Origin: an uncultured Christensenellaceae bacterium
Lineage (GTDB): Bacteria > Bacillota > Clostridia > Christensenellales > CAG-314
Reading direction: 5' to 3'
Assembly: GCA_910586905.1 (NCBI GenBank)
Contig: CAJUIV010000012.1
Span: forward strand, 1-45,789
DNA: 45,789 nt
Shown: positions 7,776 through 15,686 of the stretch, in pieces
Numbering within the stretch: position 1 is the stretch's first letter
How the letters are laid out: each line of letters starts with the position of its first letter
Made by a program: the position numbers and the translations under genes
Notes under the pieces: model-generated
The model's database searches: none
Told to the model about the DNA's origin: nothing
Seen by the model: the letters and a program-made list of their open reading frames with translations, nothing else

Positions 7776-8122
7776 TTCGCCGGCGGCGTAACGGAAAGGT
7801 ACTTCTACCGCAAATAATATAAAAAGTCTCAACTACCGTTAGATTAAGCAGAGCCGTATCTTAATCGGAAAATGCAACGGCGCGCTGTTGATTACGAATA
7901 ATTATTTTTAGTAATATATCAATCGACGGAATTTAATTGTATTGTTATATTTTTTAATATCGTAAAGCGAATAACAGTTGACGGTGTTTATAATACGATT
8001 GTTTTACAAAATAATATAACTAACCTAGGTTTGATTTAGTTTACTTAGACTTTATTACAGCCTATTGTGCTTTAAACGTTATTATTTATACAATTTAAAA
8101 ACGTTCGAGATTCTATAACAAT
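7776..8122. repeat. Intergenic stretch with third degenerate repeat copy
   Basis: No gene is seen in these 347 nt. Positions 7994-8050 resemble the two repeats upstream of the WYL gene (CGATTGTTTTAC, an A/T block, then a CTAGGTTTGATTTAG-like end). The regulator is therefore flanked on both sides by related AT-rich sequence, either a decayed small repeat family or compositional similarity. Confidence 0.35.
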
Positions 8123-8123
8123 A

Positions 8124-8157
8124 AAAAACGCGCTCGCATGGTACGGGCGCATTTTTA
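8124..8157 (-). terminator. Terminator downstream of murG
   Basis: A 7-bp GC stem (GCGCTCG with CGGGCGC) flanked by A-run and T-run lies 10 nt past the murG stop. It can act in both directions. Confidence 0.8.
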
Positions 8158-8167
8158 ACGTTTGAAT

Positions 8168-9190
8168 TTATTTGAATTTCTGTATTTCTTGTACAGTTTT
8201 ATCGGTACCGTACAATTCTTTTTGCTGTTTTTGTTTACTTATGATAGCCGTTCTGTTTTCGTAAGCAGTCTTTATTGCCGAAAACAGTTTTTCTTCAAGA
8301 TTTTCTTCCGAAAGTTGCAAACCGCAGCCTCTTTCAGTAAACCATTGTGCGTTTTTAACTTGTTCTCCGCGTGAACATTTAGTTAAAGGTACCGTAACGA
8401 AAGGCACTTGCGACAAGGTAAGTTCCGCAAGACTGTTACTTCCCGAACGGGTTAAACATACGTCCGCGGCGCTGAACAAATCGCCTATATTCGTAACGTA
8501 TTCCCGTTGTTTGACGAAATCGCAGTCGATGCGTTTTCCTTTGCCGGTTATAACGAAAATATCGAACGTGTCGGCGAGTTGTTTGTTTTTGCAAATCGCT
8601 TGATTTAAAGCGGCTGCCCCAAGACTTCCTCCCGTAACAAGTAAAACAGGTTTTTTTCCGTCGAAACCCATCGTTTTGAGTCCTGTTTGTCTGTCGCCTT
8701 TTATTACTTCTTCCCTAATAAGCAAACCGACGACTTTTGCGCGTTTGTCGCATGGAAAAGACGATAAAAATTCGTCGGCAAATCTAGCCGAAATTTTGTT
8801 GGCAAGCCCGAGAGACATATCGCTTTCGTGAATTATCGTGGGAATTTTCAGTTTTTTAGCGGCTATTATGACGGGTAAACCGACGTATCCGCCCTTACTG
8901 AATACGACGTCAGGTTTTATTTCTTTTAAGTACTTTTTCGTCTGTTTAACGCTTTTTATAAGCTGAAATGGCAGCGCTAAATTTTTAAGCGTCAGTTTAC
9001 GCCGCAGTTTATGCGCGGATATTTCGCAATATCGCTGTATTTTACCGTCTGTCAAATACGGCGCTGTAAGCGTTTTTTCCATACCGTCGGAACCGATATA
9101 ATAATTTTGTTCGTTCGGTAATTTGTCAATCAGAGCTAAATTTGGCGTTACGTGTCCCGCGGTGCCGCCTCCGCTAAATACTATTTTCAT
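8168..9190 (-). CDS. murG: UDP-GlcNAc transferase MurG
   Basis: MurG transfers GlcNAc from UDP-GlcNAc to lipid I, forming lipid II on the inner leaflet. The 340-aa protein has the GT28 N-terminal loop SGGGTAGHVTPNLAL (residues 6-20). Further motifs are FSKGGYVGLPVIIAA, HESDMSLGLANKI, the second glycine loop LLVTGGSLGAAALN and the donor-site SRSGSNSLAEL-like block (TRSGSNSLAELTLSQVPFV). No strong ribosome site precedes the ATG. It stands alone on the minus strand with its own terminator, unlike the usual dcw cluster, although murF-like and ddl are only a few kb away. Confidence 0.93.
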   Translation of the reverse strand: MKIVFSGGGTAGHVTPNLALIDKLPNEQNYYIGSDGMEKTLTAPYLTDGKIQRYCEISAHKLRRKLTLKNLALPFQLIKSVKQTKKYLKEIKPDVVFSKGGYVGLPVIIAAKKLKIPTIIHESDMSLGLANKISARFADEFLSSFPCDKRAKVVGLLIREEVIKGDRQTGLKTMGFDGKKPVLLVTGGSLGAAALNQAICKNKQLADTFDIFVITGKGKRIDCDFVKQREYVTNIGDLFSAADVCLTRSGSNSLAELTLSQVPFVTVPLTKCSRGEQVKNAQWFTERGCGLQLSEENLEEKLFSAIKTAYENRTAIISKQKQQKELYGTDKTVQEIQKFK

Positions 9191-9452
9191 AGTAGTATTG
9201 TATGTAGTTACAGTTATAATATTTATATAATTGCAAAGTCAGGTATTTAAAATCCATACGAAATGACGCTTTACAAGGCGTAATAAAAATAACTAAAAGA
9301 AAAATATTGCAATAGTTTTAGTCCGTCGCTAATGCGGGCGCCGTTTTATCGCGTTATGTGCAGTCTGCCGCAAGGAATTATTTCAAAACGACAGTTAATA
9401 GATGTTTATACCTTTAATTAAGAATATACTTTCTAATTTGTACTGATAGTAA

Positions 9453-9489
9453 CGGCACACCCCTCGAATTGGAGTCGAGGGGTGTGCCG
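9453..9489. other. 15-bp perfect hairpin between murG and the YhcN-like gene
   Basis: Positions 9453-9467 pair without mismatch to 9475-9489 around a 7-nt loop, and the stem is GC-rich. It lies 20 nt past the stop of the leftward YhcN-like gene, where a terminator is expected, but neither strand has a U-tract after it. The rest of the 9191-9509 gap holds nothing recognisable. Confidence 0.7.
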
Positions 9490-9509
9490 GCAATTTAAAA
9501 TAATATTTT

Positions 9510-9938
9510 TTAATTCGCCCACGTAAGGCGTCTGGGCATTATTTCTTTATCGGGAGCAAATTTTTTGTCGAGTTCTTTTTCTATAATTTCTTTGATAATT
9601 TCGTTTCTTTTATTTTCGTTTAACGAAGATAACATATTCAGTTTTTGCATTATACGCGGGTTGCGCGTTACGAAAACGTCGTCTATTTCAAATTCGGATT
9701 TTATCGTGTCCTTAAATTGTTTTAAGTATTCTTCGTATTCGCTTTTAGTGGTAAATTTTTCCGTTTTTATCGCCACAATACACGCGCGTTGATATACGAT
9801 ACATTTGGCGTCCAAAACTTTTTCGTTTTGCTTTGCAATTTCACAAATTTGCGTTTCTACGGTTTCCGCAAAAGCGGCTTGTCCGACAGTAAGCGCAACA
9901 ATAACCGTTAAAAGCGTTACGAGTATGAGTTTTTTCAT
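9510..9938 (-). CDS. Secreted YhcN/YlaJ-like protein
   Basis: A 142-aa exported protein. Residues 1 to about 24 are a signal peptide ending GQAAFA, without a lipobox. The mature part has the layout of the sporulation lipoprotein family YhcN/YlaJ. It contains a strand pair (VLDAKCIVYQRACIVAIK) and then a charged helix. The block IDDVFVTRNPRIMQKLNML follows, like the family's VYVSTDPDLF segment. The start at 9938 is chosen because AAGGAGGAAATT precedes it; an ATG 11 codons upstream has no such site. If the family is right, it suggests a spore-forming ancestry. Function in this organism is unknown. Confidence 0.6.
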   Translation of the reverse strand: MKKLILVTLLTVIVALTVGQAAFAETVETQICEIAKQNEKVLDAKCIVYQRACIVAIKTEKFTTKSEYEEYLKQFKDTIKSEFEIDDVFVTRNPRIMQKLNMLSSLNENKRNEIIKEIIEKELDKKFAPDKEIMPRRLTWAN

Positions 9939-10079
9939 AATTTCCTCCTTTTGTAAACGTAGTATTTGCAATTTGTATTTTTATATTCTCTGCGTCCTGT
10001 CAAAAAATTGAGTTTTAGTGTAAAATGTACGCATTTTCGTCAAAATGGAAGTGGTATATTGTTTTTGACGGAGGTTTAT

Positions 10080-10253
10080 ATGGGAAAAGTTTTGCCGGTT
10101 ATAATCGTTTGCAGCGTTGGAATTGCCGTTTGTATAGCGTATTTGATTTTTCTGTGCATAGGCGCGTTACGAAAAAAAAAGAAAAACAGTCGTAACGAAT
10201 TTGAAATCGAGGATAACGTTTTGACTATAAAACTTGGTAAGCGAAAAAAATAA
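10080..10253 (+). CDS. Small single-span membrane protein
   Basis: A 57-aa protein: a hydrophobic segment at residues 4-30 (LPVIIVCSVGIAVCIAYLIF), then RKKKK as a cytoplasmic anchor, then an acidic patch and a basic end (KLGKRKK). GGAGG (10070-10074) lies 5 nt before the ATG, which is good support for translation. The positive-inside rule predicts a cytoplasmic C-terminus. I do not recognise the family. It is divergent from the YhcN-like gene and upstream of deoC, which has its own promoter. Confidence 0.65.
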   Translation: MGKVLPVIIVCSVGIAVCIAYLIFLCIGALRKKKKNSRNEFEIEDNVLTIKLGKRKK

Positions 10254-10284
10254 AAGGTACTTTTAATCAATTACCTTTTTAGCG

Positions 10285-10313
10285 TTGAAAAAATAAAGCC
10301 GTTGTGGTATAAT
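10285..10313 (+). promoter_or_regulatory. deoC promoter
   Basis: TTGAAA (10285-10290), 17 bp, then TATAAT (10308-10313) with an extended -10 TGG. It lies about 90 nt before the deoC start. Confidence 0.8.
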
Positions 10314-10404
10314 ATTTATAATAAGTCAAGCTAAAACGGAGATACGGCTCAAAAATGTATCGGGCGTTGTTAGCGAACTTTCTGTACTAAAAAGGAGGCT
10401 TTAA

Positions 10405-11055
10405 ATGTTAAAGAAAGATATTGCTAAAATGATAGACCACACGCTTTTGAAACCTGCGAAAGAAAGTCAGATTACCGCTCTTTGCGACGAAGCTAAAAGT
10501 TACGGTTTCGCGTCGGTATGCGTTAATCCTTGCCACGTAAAACTTGCCAGCAAATGTTTGGACGGAAGCAGTGTGAAAGTTTGTACAGTCATAGGTTTCC
10601 CTTTGGGCGAAAACACCACGGCAACAAAAGTATTCGAAACCAAAAACGCTATAAAAAACGGCGCGACGGAAATAGATATGGTTATCAATCAATCATGGGC
10701 TAAATCCAACGCTTGGAAGAAAGTGGAAAAAGAGGTTGCTCTTGTAAAAAAAGCTTGCGGTGAAGTGCTGCTAAAAGTAATACTGGAAACTTGCAATCTG
10801 ACGGATAAGCAAATTCGCGAAGCTTGTAAAGCTTGCGTTAGCGCCGGCGCGCAATTCGTTAAAACCAGTACCGGTTTCGGAAAAGGCGGAGCGACTGTCG
10901 AGGCGGTAAGTTTAATGGCGGATATGGTTCATCCCGCAGGATTAAAAGTTAAGGCAAGCGGTGGCGTGCATAACTACGACGAAGCGGTAGCAATGGTTAA
11001 AAACGGTGCGGACCGTATAGGTGCAAGCTGCGGAGTCGAAATCTGCAAAGAATAA
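10405..11055 (+). CDS. deoC: Deoxyribose-phosphate aldolase
   Basis: DeoC cleaves 2-deoxyribose-5-phosphate to glyceraldehyde-3-phosphate and acetaldehyde, in deoxynucleoside breakdown. The 216-aa class I aldolase shows the Schiff-base Lys153 in FVKTSTGFGKGGAT. It also has the second active-site Lys183 in VKASGGV and Asp91 in EIDMVIN. The ATG follows AAAGGAGG at good spacing. It forms a single-gene unit with its own promoter and terminator; no other deo gene is nearby. Confidence 0.96.
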   Translation: MLKKDIAKMIDHTLLKPAKESQITALCDEAKSYGFASVCVNPCHVKLASKCLDGSSVKVCTVIGFPLGENTTATKVFETKNAIKNGATEIDMVINQSWAKSNAWKKVEKEVALVKKACGEVLLKVILETCNLTDKQIREACKACVSAGAQFVKTSTGFGKGGATVEAVSLMADMVHPAGLKVKASGGVHNYDEAVAMVKNGADRIGASCGVEICKE

Positions 11056-11076
11056 TTGCCTAATAATTTAAAACGT

Positions 11077-11112
11077 AAAAGCCGCTTGCAAACACACAGG
11101 CGGCTTTTGCAT
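11077..11112 (+). terminator. deoC terminator
   Basis: AAAAGCCGC (11077-11085) pairs with GCGGCTTTT (11100-11108), extendable by three more pairs including one G-T. The stem ends in TTTT. Confidence 0.85.
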
Positions 11113-11195
11113 TATATATCAAACTATTGGAGAAATTTGGTTAAAAATTGTTGCTAATTTATTTTAATTGTGATATAGTTAATAAGCTAATCAAT

Positions 11196-11281
11196 GCAGG
11201 TGTGGTGGAATGGCAGACGCGTTGGACTCAAAATCCAATGTAGGAGACTACGTGTGGGTTCAAGTCCCACCACCTGCACCA
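11196..11281 (+). tRNA. tRNA-Leu (anticodon CAA)
   Basis: The acceptor stem GCAGGTG pairs with CACCTGC, followed by A73 and an encoded CCA (11279-11281). The anticodon stem TTGGA/TCCAA holds a CTCAAAA loop, giving anticodon CAA, which reads UUG. A long variable arm and the TTCAAGT T-loop match class II leucine tRNAs. Confidence 0.97.
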
Positions 11282-11318
11282 ATAACGATAGAGGTTGAAC
11301 CCTCTGCGTTAAAACAAT

Positions 11319-11350
11319 AGCCTTGTCGTTATCGGCAAGGCTTATTTTTT
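11319..11350 (+). terminator. Terminator downstream of tRNA-Leu
   Basis: AGCCTTG (11319-11325) pairs with CAAGGCT (11336-11342), followed by a T6 run. Confidence 0.8.
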
Positions 11351-11357
11351 GTGAAAC

Positions 11358-11390
11358 AAAAAGGAAACGAATCAAATCGTTTCCTTTTTT
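11358..11390. terminator. Bidirectional terminator between tRNA-Leu and the phosphorylase gene
   Basis: A perfect 13-bp stem (11358-11370 with 11377-11389) begins with A5 and ends with T6. It lies 13 nt past the stop of the leftward phosphorylase gene and mainly serves that operon. Confidence 0.9.
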
Positions 11391-11402
11391 AATTTTAATT
11401 TT

Positions 11403-13946
11403 TTAATCCGTAATATCTATTATATTAACTTCGGATAATTCGTTTGTGCGTAAATATATTTCATAATTTTGTTTGGCTTCGTTACGTTTTGCGCCGACAG
11501 TTTTACCGTTTAAAGTTATTTCGCGGTTTCCGATATGCTTATTGTTATAATTAACTTTTACTATTTTGCCTTTAACGCAAACGCTGACGTTTGCGCTTTC
11601 AAAAGGCATATAAGCGGACGGCGTAATATTCAAGCCGTTTAAGTCGGGGCGTATTCCGAAAACTTCTCTCGTAAGAGTTTTTATCAAGACGTTCGCGCTG
11701 CCCGTAAACCAATCGCTCATAGATTCTCCGTCCAAGCCGAGTTCTTCGTTGTAGGAATAACTGTTACTCATAACAAACGGCGTCGTAGTAATAAGTTTAT
11801 GCGTTAAAGGCAGTACTTTTTCAAGCTGTTTCCACGCAAGTTGTCCTTCGCCCATTTCAAACAACGACCAAATTCCGAACAGAGCGGCGTGAATATACGT
11901 GGCGGAGTTCTCTGCGGTACCTTTGGGTAAGTTTATAATTCTGCCGACGCCTTTCGTTCCCTTTTCAAAATACGGCTCGAAAGTTTTTAATCCGTATTTA
12001 CTGTCCAGTCTTTTATACGCAGCTAAAATATCTTTTTTAATAGACGTATCCCACAAGTACGCGCCAGATATCGCCCAATATGCGTTTGCCGCCAGTCCGT
12101 CGCGGGATTTACCGTCAACGTCGCAAAAACTTCCGACTTTGTACGAACGCTTATCTCCCCATCCGTGCAAAATTTTTCTTTCCGTTCCTTTCTTTTCGAC
12201 CGCGTACGTTTCGAGCCCCGTTTTCAATTCGTTAAGCGCTCGTTCATATCTTGCAGCCTGATTATTTCTGTCTCCGGCTTTTTCGATAATTTGCAGCATT
12301 TCCTGTAAATTTCCGTATAATTGCAAAGTAGCCATAACCGAAACGCCGTTGCCGTACTCTTCGTCGGGGTTTTCCGATACGCCCAGCCCGTCCAATGCGT
12401 CGTTCCAATCTCCGTACAGCGCTTTTAAACAGTGTGTTTGCTCGTCAATATTTTTTATTAAGTAGTCGGTTATGCGCGTTAAGTGGCAAAATACGCTGTC
12501 GGTAACGTCAACCTTTTCAACCTGGTTTTTGCCTACGATTTTGTAGTATCCGCATTTTTCATCCAAAATACCGTAATCGTCGGTAAAGGCGATATACTGG
12601 TAAATAGTGGTGATAAGCCAATTTCCTTGGTCGATAAACGCGCGCGTATCCATTTGCGGCAAAGCGCCTTTTGCCGGCAAAGAGTATTGTCTGGGAGCGC
12701 GTCCGCTAGGGTCGATAAAGTTTAAGACCTCTAAAATTTTTTTTCTGCATTCGGACGGATTCCACATCAGCGCCGCTTCGAGCTGCTGCGCTACGTCCCG
12801 GACGCCCAATAGCGACACTCCGCTGTTTTTTGCCAAAGCCGCGAATTCTACTTGACGTTCTACGCTTCGTACGAATTTGGTAAATACCTCTTCGTTTACG
12901 TTTAGGTCCTTAAATTTACCGAAATTCATTTTAAGCGTTTCGTTCGCAGTTTGTTTGATTTTGTCTTTTTGTTCCGCTTCGGTTACTTTTTTATCTGCGT
13001 AGCCCGTAATTTTTTCCATAACGAGTTCCGATGCTTTTTGCTTATCGAAAGCCGCTTGACATACGTAATCTATACTGCAGAAACTATTTGCGTCTAGGTT
13101 TACCGAAACCAAATCTCCGGCAACGGCGGTATCTCCGAATTTACAAATTTGTTTTTGCTTTTCGAAGTGTCCGCTAAAAAGCGAGTTTGAACAGTTTAAA
13201 CAATTCGTTTTACCGCCGGAATAGTCTGCTCTGGACGTAGTGCTTTCCGCGTAGTTGATTTTAGCGCGTATTTCGCGGTTGATAATTCCGAAATTTTCCA
13301 AGTGAGTAGTGCGGTCCAAATCTTCGACGCTTTCGAACAAAAAACCGTTTGGCGTTACGGAGCACTGTTTAAACCATTTTGTTTCAACGTTTTCTCCCGC
13401 TTGATGCATAAGCAAACAGTTAAAAAACGAAGATAAATATATTTCTTTTTTCGTGTCCGTCGTATTCAGCGCGCAAGCTGTAAAACAGGCTTTTTTGTCT
13501 TCGGAAACGAACGCGCGCAGAGCGAAAGTAACTTCTTTTGTTCTTGCTACGTAATAAACCGCTTGCGGCGTGTACGCGGTAAAACGGTAGACGTTTTCAC
13601 ACGGCTGTTTCGCCGCTCCTGTTATCGAAACGGGCGTATAACCGTCGCCGTTTTTTATTCCTCCGAAAAATCCGACGTACGGTTCTTTACCTTCGTCGGC
13701 GGGCAGTATATAGTAAAAAGTGCTTTCGTTTAACGACATATATCCCGAAGAATAAGCCCACAACGTAAAGCCGTCGCAGCTGTAAGGATATCGGCTGTCG
13801 CCTGTCGTTCTCGGGTAACAAATAACGGTGTCGTCGTCTAGCAAAAAGCATTTTTCGGGTAAAGCGGAACTGCGTTGAAGTTCAACGCAGTTTTTTAAGT
13901 TTTGTTCTTTATTTAATAATTCTACTAAAGTATCTTTAAAAGACAT
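11403..13946 (-). CDS. Clan GH-Q glycoside phosphorylase (GH94/149/161-like)
   Basis: An 847-aa cytoplasmic enzyme without a signal peptide, related to cellobiose phosphorylase. Such enzymes split a beta-glucosidic bond with phosphate, giving glucose-1-phosphate. It has an N-terminal beta-sandwich (about 30-300), a helical linker, then the (alpha/alpha)6 barrel. Key segments are RQYSLPAKG, DTRAFIDQGNWLITTIYQYI and YGDWNDALDGLG at 511-522; the DWND Asp is the family's catalytic acid. Near the end are ENSATYIHAALFGIW and SDWFTGSANV, lining the phosphate site. Neighbouring GH16 genes suggest laminaribiose or beta-1,3-glucan phosphorylase rather than cellobiose phosphorylase. The subfamily cannot be settled by eye. 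It is second in an operon, 18 nt after the binding-protein gene, with AAAGGA before its ATG. Confidence 0.8.
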   Translation of the reverse strand: MSFKDTLVELLNKEQNLKNCVELQRSSALPEKCFLLDDDTVICYPRTTGDSRYPYSCDGFTLWAYSSGYMSLNESTFYYILPADEGKEPYVGFFGGIKNGDGYTPVSITGAAKQPCENVYRFTAYTPQAVYYVARTKEVTFALRAFVSEDKKACFTACALNTTDTKKEIYLSSFFNCLLMHQAGENVETKWFKQCSVTPNGFLFESVEDLDRTTHLENFGIINREIRAKINYAESTTSRADYSGGKTNCLNCSNSLFSGHFEKQKQICKFGDTAVAGDLVSVNLDANSFCSIDYVCQAAFDKQKASELVMEKITGYADKKVTEAEQKDKIKQTANETLKMNFGKFKDLNVNEEVFTKFVRSVERQVEFAALAKNSGVSLLGVRDVAQQLEAALMWNPSECRKKILEVLNFIDPSGRAPRQYSLPAKGALPQMDTRAFIDQGNWLITTIYQYIAFTDDYGILDEKCGYYKIVGKNQVEKVDVTDSVFCHLTRITDYLIKNIDEQTHCLKALYGDWNDALDGLGVSENPDEEYGNGVSVMATLQLYGNLQEMLQIIEKAGDRNNQAARYERALNELKTGLETYAVEKKGTERKILHGWGDKRSYKVGSFCDVDGKSRDGLAANAYWAISGAYLWDTSIKKDILAAYKRLDSKYGLKTFEPYFEKGTKGVGRIINLPKGTAENSATYIHAALFGIWSLFEMGEGQLAWKQLEKVLPLTHKLITTTPFVMSNSYSYNEELGLDGESMSDWFTGSANVLIKTLTREVFGIRPDLNGLNITPSAYMPFESANVSVCVKGKIVKVNYNNKHIGNREITLNGKTVGAKRNEAKQNYEIYLRTNELSEVNIIDITD

Positions 13947-13964
13947 CGTAATTTATCCTTTTGT

Positions 13965-15407
13965 TTATTTAAGTCCCAAATTGCTTTTCCAAGTAGGCCA
14001 TTGACGGGCGACTTCGTTTTGTATGTTCGTAAAAGCTGTGTCGATGGTGTAAGTCGCACTGGTAAGCAAATTCGCATAGGGGCGGTATGCCGAGGTTCCC
14101 CAAATGTTTACGTTACCCGCAAGATAAAGCATTTTAGTGCTGTTTACAACTTCTCCCTGCATCGAAGGATATTCGGTAAACTTGGTTTCGTAAGAATTTC
14201 TTGTTTCAATCAGATTTTTAAGGAACGTGTCGCTTCCGAAATCGTTTTCGGTATAGTCGCATTCGTACGCAAGCACGCCTTTAGCTTTGTTTAAAAACAT
14301 TTTGCATCCGTAATCGCTTACCATAAGTTTGATAAAATCTTTAGCCAAATCCTTTTTGATGGATGATTCGGGAATAGCGATATATTGGTCTTCGCCGATG
14401 GTGTAAAGCATATCCGAATCGGTTGCGTTAGGCGCTTTCGGCGTCTTCATAATAGCAAGTTTAAAATTGGCGTTGGAAAGGTTATAATTCGAAATCTCGT
14501 TATACATCCAGTCGCCGTTAAACATCATTGCGGCTTCTCCGCGAGCAAATTTTTGCTGAGCGTCGTTATTGCTGTTACCGCTGCAAACGTACGATTTTTC
14601 ACCGAATATATTTAACCAAAGTTGCGTGGCGTCCTTTAGTTTTGCGTAAGTAGCGTTAGACTGCGAATAATTGCTTTCCGAAGCGTATTGCGTAAATTCT
14701 TTCACTGCTTGTTCGCCGGCTAGCTGCGCCCACCAAGTATAAACGGTATAGTCGAAGTAGTCGGGGTTTTCGCTGGTGTAAACGAAAGGTTTAACCGTTT
14801 CGCGCTGTTGTACCGTTCCCGAACCCGACGCAACTGGAATTTGAGCGTCCGCTATCGTTTGACATAGGCTCAACAATTCATCGTAAGTTGTTGGAACGTC
14901 CCAGCCGTTATCTTCAAACATTTTGGCATTATAAAATATTCCGCCCGTAGCCGATATCCAAGGCAGTCTGTACGTGTGTAAATCTCCGTTTCTGTCCGGA
15001 TAGTAGATAGAATTTCTGTATTCTACGTTTACTTTATCTTTGAGCTTTTTGCCGTCTACGGTGTCATCCATAATATCGTCCAGTTCGGCAAGTTTTCCCA
15101 AACGCGCGTACGACATCCATTCCGAACCCACGCTAATATACAAATCGTCTATGTTGTTTCGTGAATTGATATGTGAATTGATAAGAGTTTTAGCCGACGA
15201 CGTAGCTTCCAGGTTGACGTCGTAGCCCGGATGGTCCGCTTTGAATTTTACTACGAGTTCGTCTATCCATTCTCTGCCGTATCCTTTGTTAAGGCAAACG
15301 ATGTTAAGTACGTGTTCGTCGTTTTTAGGTCCGCAGGACACAAGCGCGAATATTGCGGTTGCCGCAAGTATCGCCGTAATTATAATTGCTGCTAACTTTT
15401 TTTTCAT
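13965..15407 (-). CDS. ABC sugar-binding lipoprotein
   Basis: A 480-aa extracellular solute-binding protein of the family-1 (MalE/UgpB-like) type, anchored to the membrane as a lipoprotein. The signal peptide ends in the lipobox LVSC, with Cys25 lipidated. Typical segments are IVCLNKGYGREWIDELVVKF, ATGGIFYNAKMFEDNGWDVPTTYDE and ARGEAAMMFNGDWMYNEI. It delivers oligosaccharide to the two permeases encoded across the divergent promoter. Its operon also carries the phosphorylase, tying import to phosphorolysis. The promoter at 15461-15489 is strong, and GGGAGA precedes the ATG by about 9 nt. Beta-glucan oligosaccharide as ligand is inferred from context. Confidence 0.92.
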   Translation of the reverse strand: MKKKLAAIIITAILAATAIFALVSCGPKNDEHVLNIVCLNKGYGREWIDELVVKFKADHPGYDVNLEATSSAKTLINSHINSRNNIDDLYISVGSEWMSYARLGKLAELDDIMDDTVDGKKLKDKVNVEYRNSIYYPDRNGDLHTYRLPWISATGGIFYNAKMFEDNGWDVPTTYDELLSLCQTIADAQIPVASGSGTVQQRETVKPFVYTSENPDYFDYTVYTWWAQLAGEQAVKEFTQYASESNYSQSNATYAKLKDATQLWLNIFGEKSYVCSGNSNNDAQQKFARGEAAMMFNGDWMYNEISNYNLSNANFKLAIMKTPKAPNATDSDMLYTIGEDQYIAIPESSIKKDLAKDFIKLMVSDYGCKMFLNKAKGVLAYECDYTENDFGSDTFLKNLIETRNSYETKFTEYPSMQGEVVNSTKMLYLAGNVNIWGTSAYRPYANLLTSATYTIDTAFTNIQNEVARQWPTWKSNLGLK

Positions 15408-15460
15408 TAGAAATTTCTCCCGATTTTCAAATTTTTTAATTTAATTAAAAATCAACTAAG

Positions 15461-15489
15461 ATATTAGCACAAGCCAAGTCGGTTGTCAA
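15461..15489 (-). promoter_or_regulatory. Promoter of the binding protein-phosphorylase operon
   Basis: On the minus strand TTGACA (15489-15484), 17 bp, then TAATAT (15466-15461) with an extended -10 TGC. It is back-to-back with the GH16 promoter, 142 bp between the two -35 boxes. Both -10 regions share TGTGCTA. The ROK protein encoded in the rightward operon is the obvious candidate regulator. Confidence 0.8.
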
Positions 15490-15631
15490 TACCTAATTTT
15501 GCAAGAAACGTTGATAATACGGTTTAACGATCGTCCTTATTTATATAAAATACGTAAATAGCGTTGACTGGCGGAAAAATTCTGCGCGTTTCGACAATAA
15601 AAATATTTTTTTAACAAAATTAAAAAACATA

Positions 15632-15660
15632 TTGAAATCACCATAATTATGTGCTATACT
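15632..15660 (+). promoter_or_regulatory. Promoter of the rightward glucan operon
   Basis: TTGAAA (15632-15637), 17 bp, TATACT (15655-15660), with extended -10 TGC and the TGTGCTA string shared with the divergent promoter. No clear operator palindrome stands out between the two. Confidence 0.8.
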
Positions 15661-15686
15661 GAATAAACAACGGAGGAAAATCGTAT

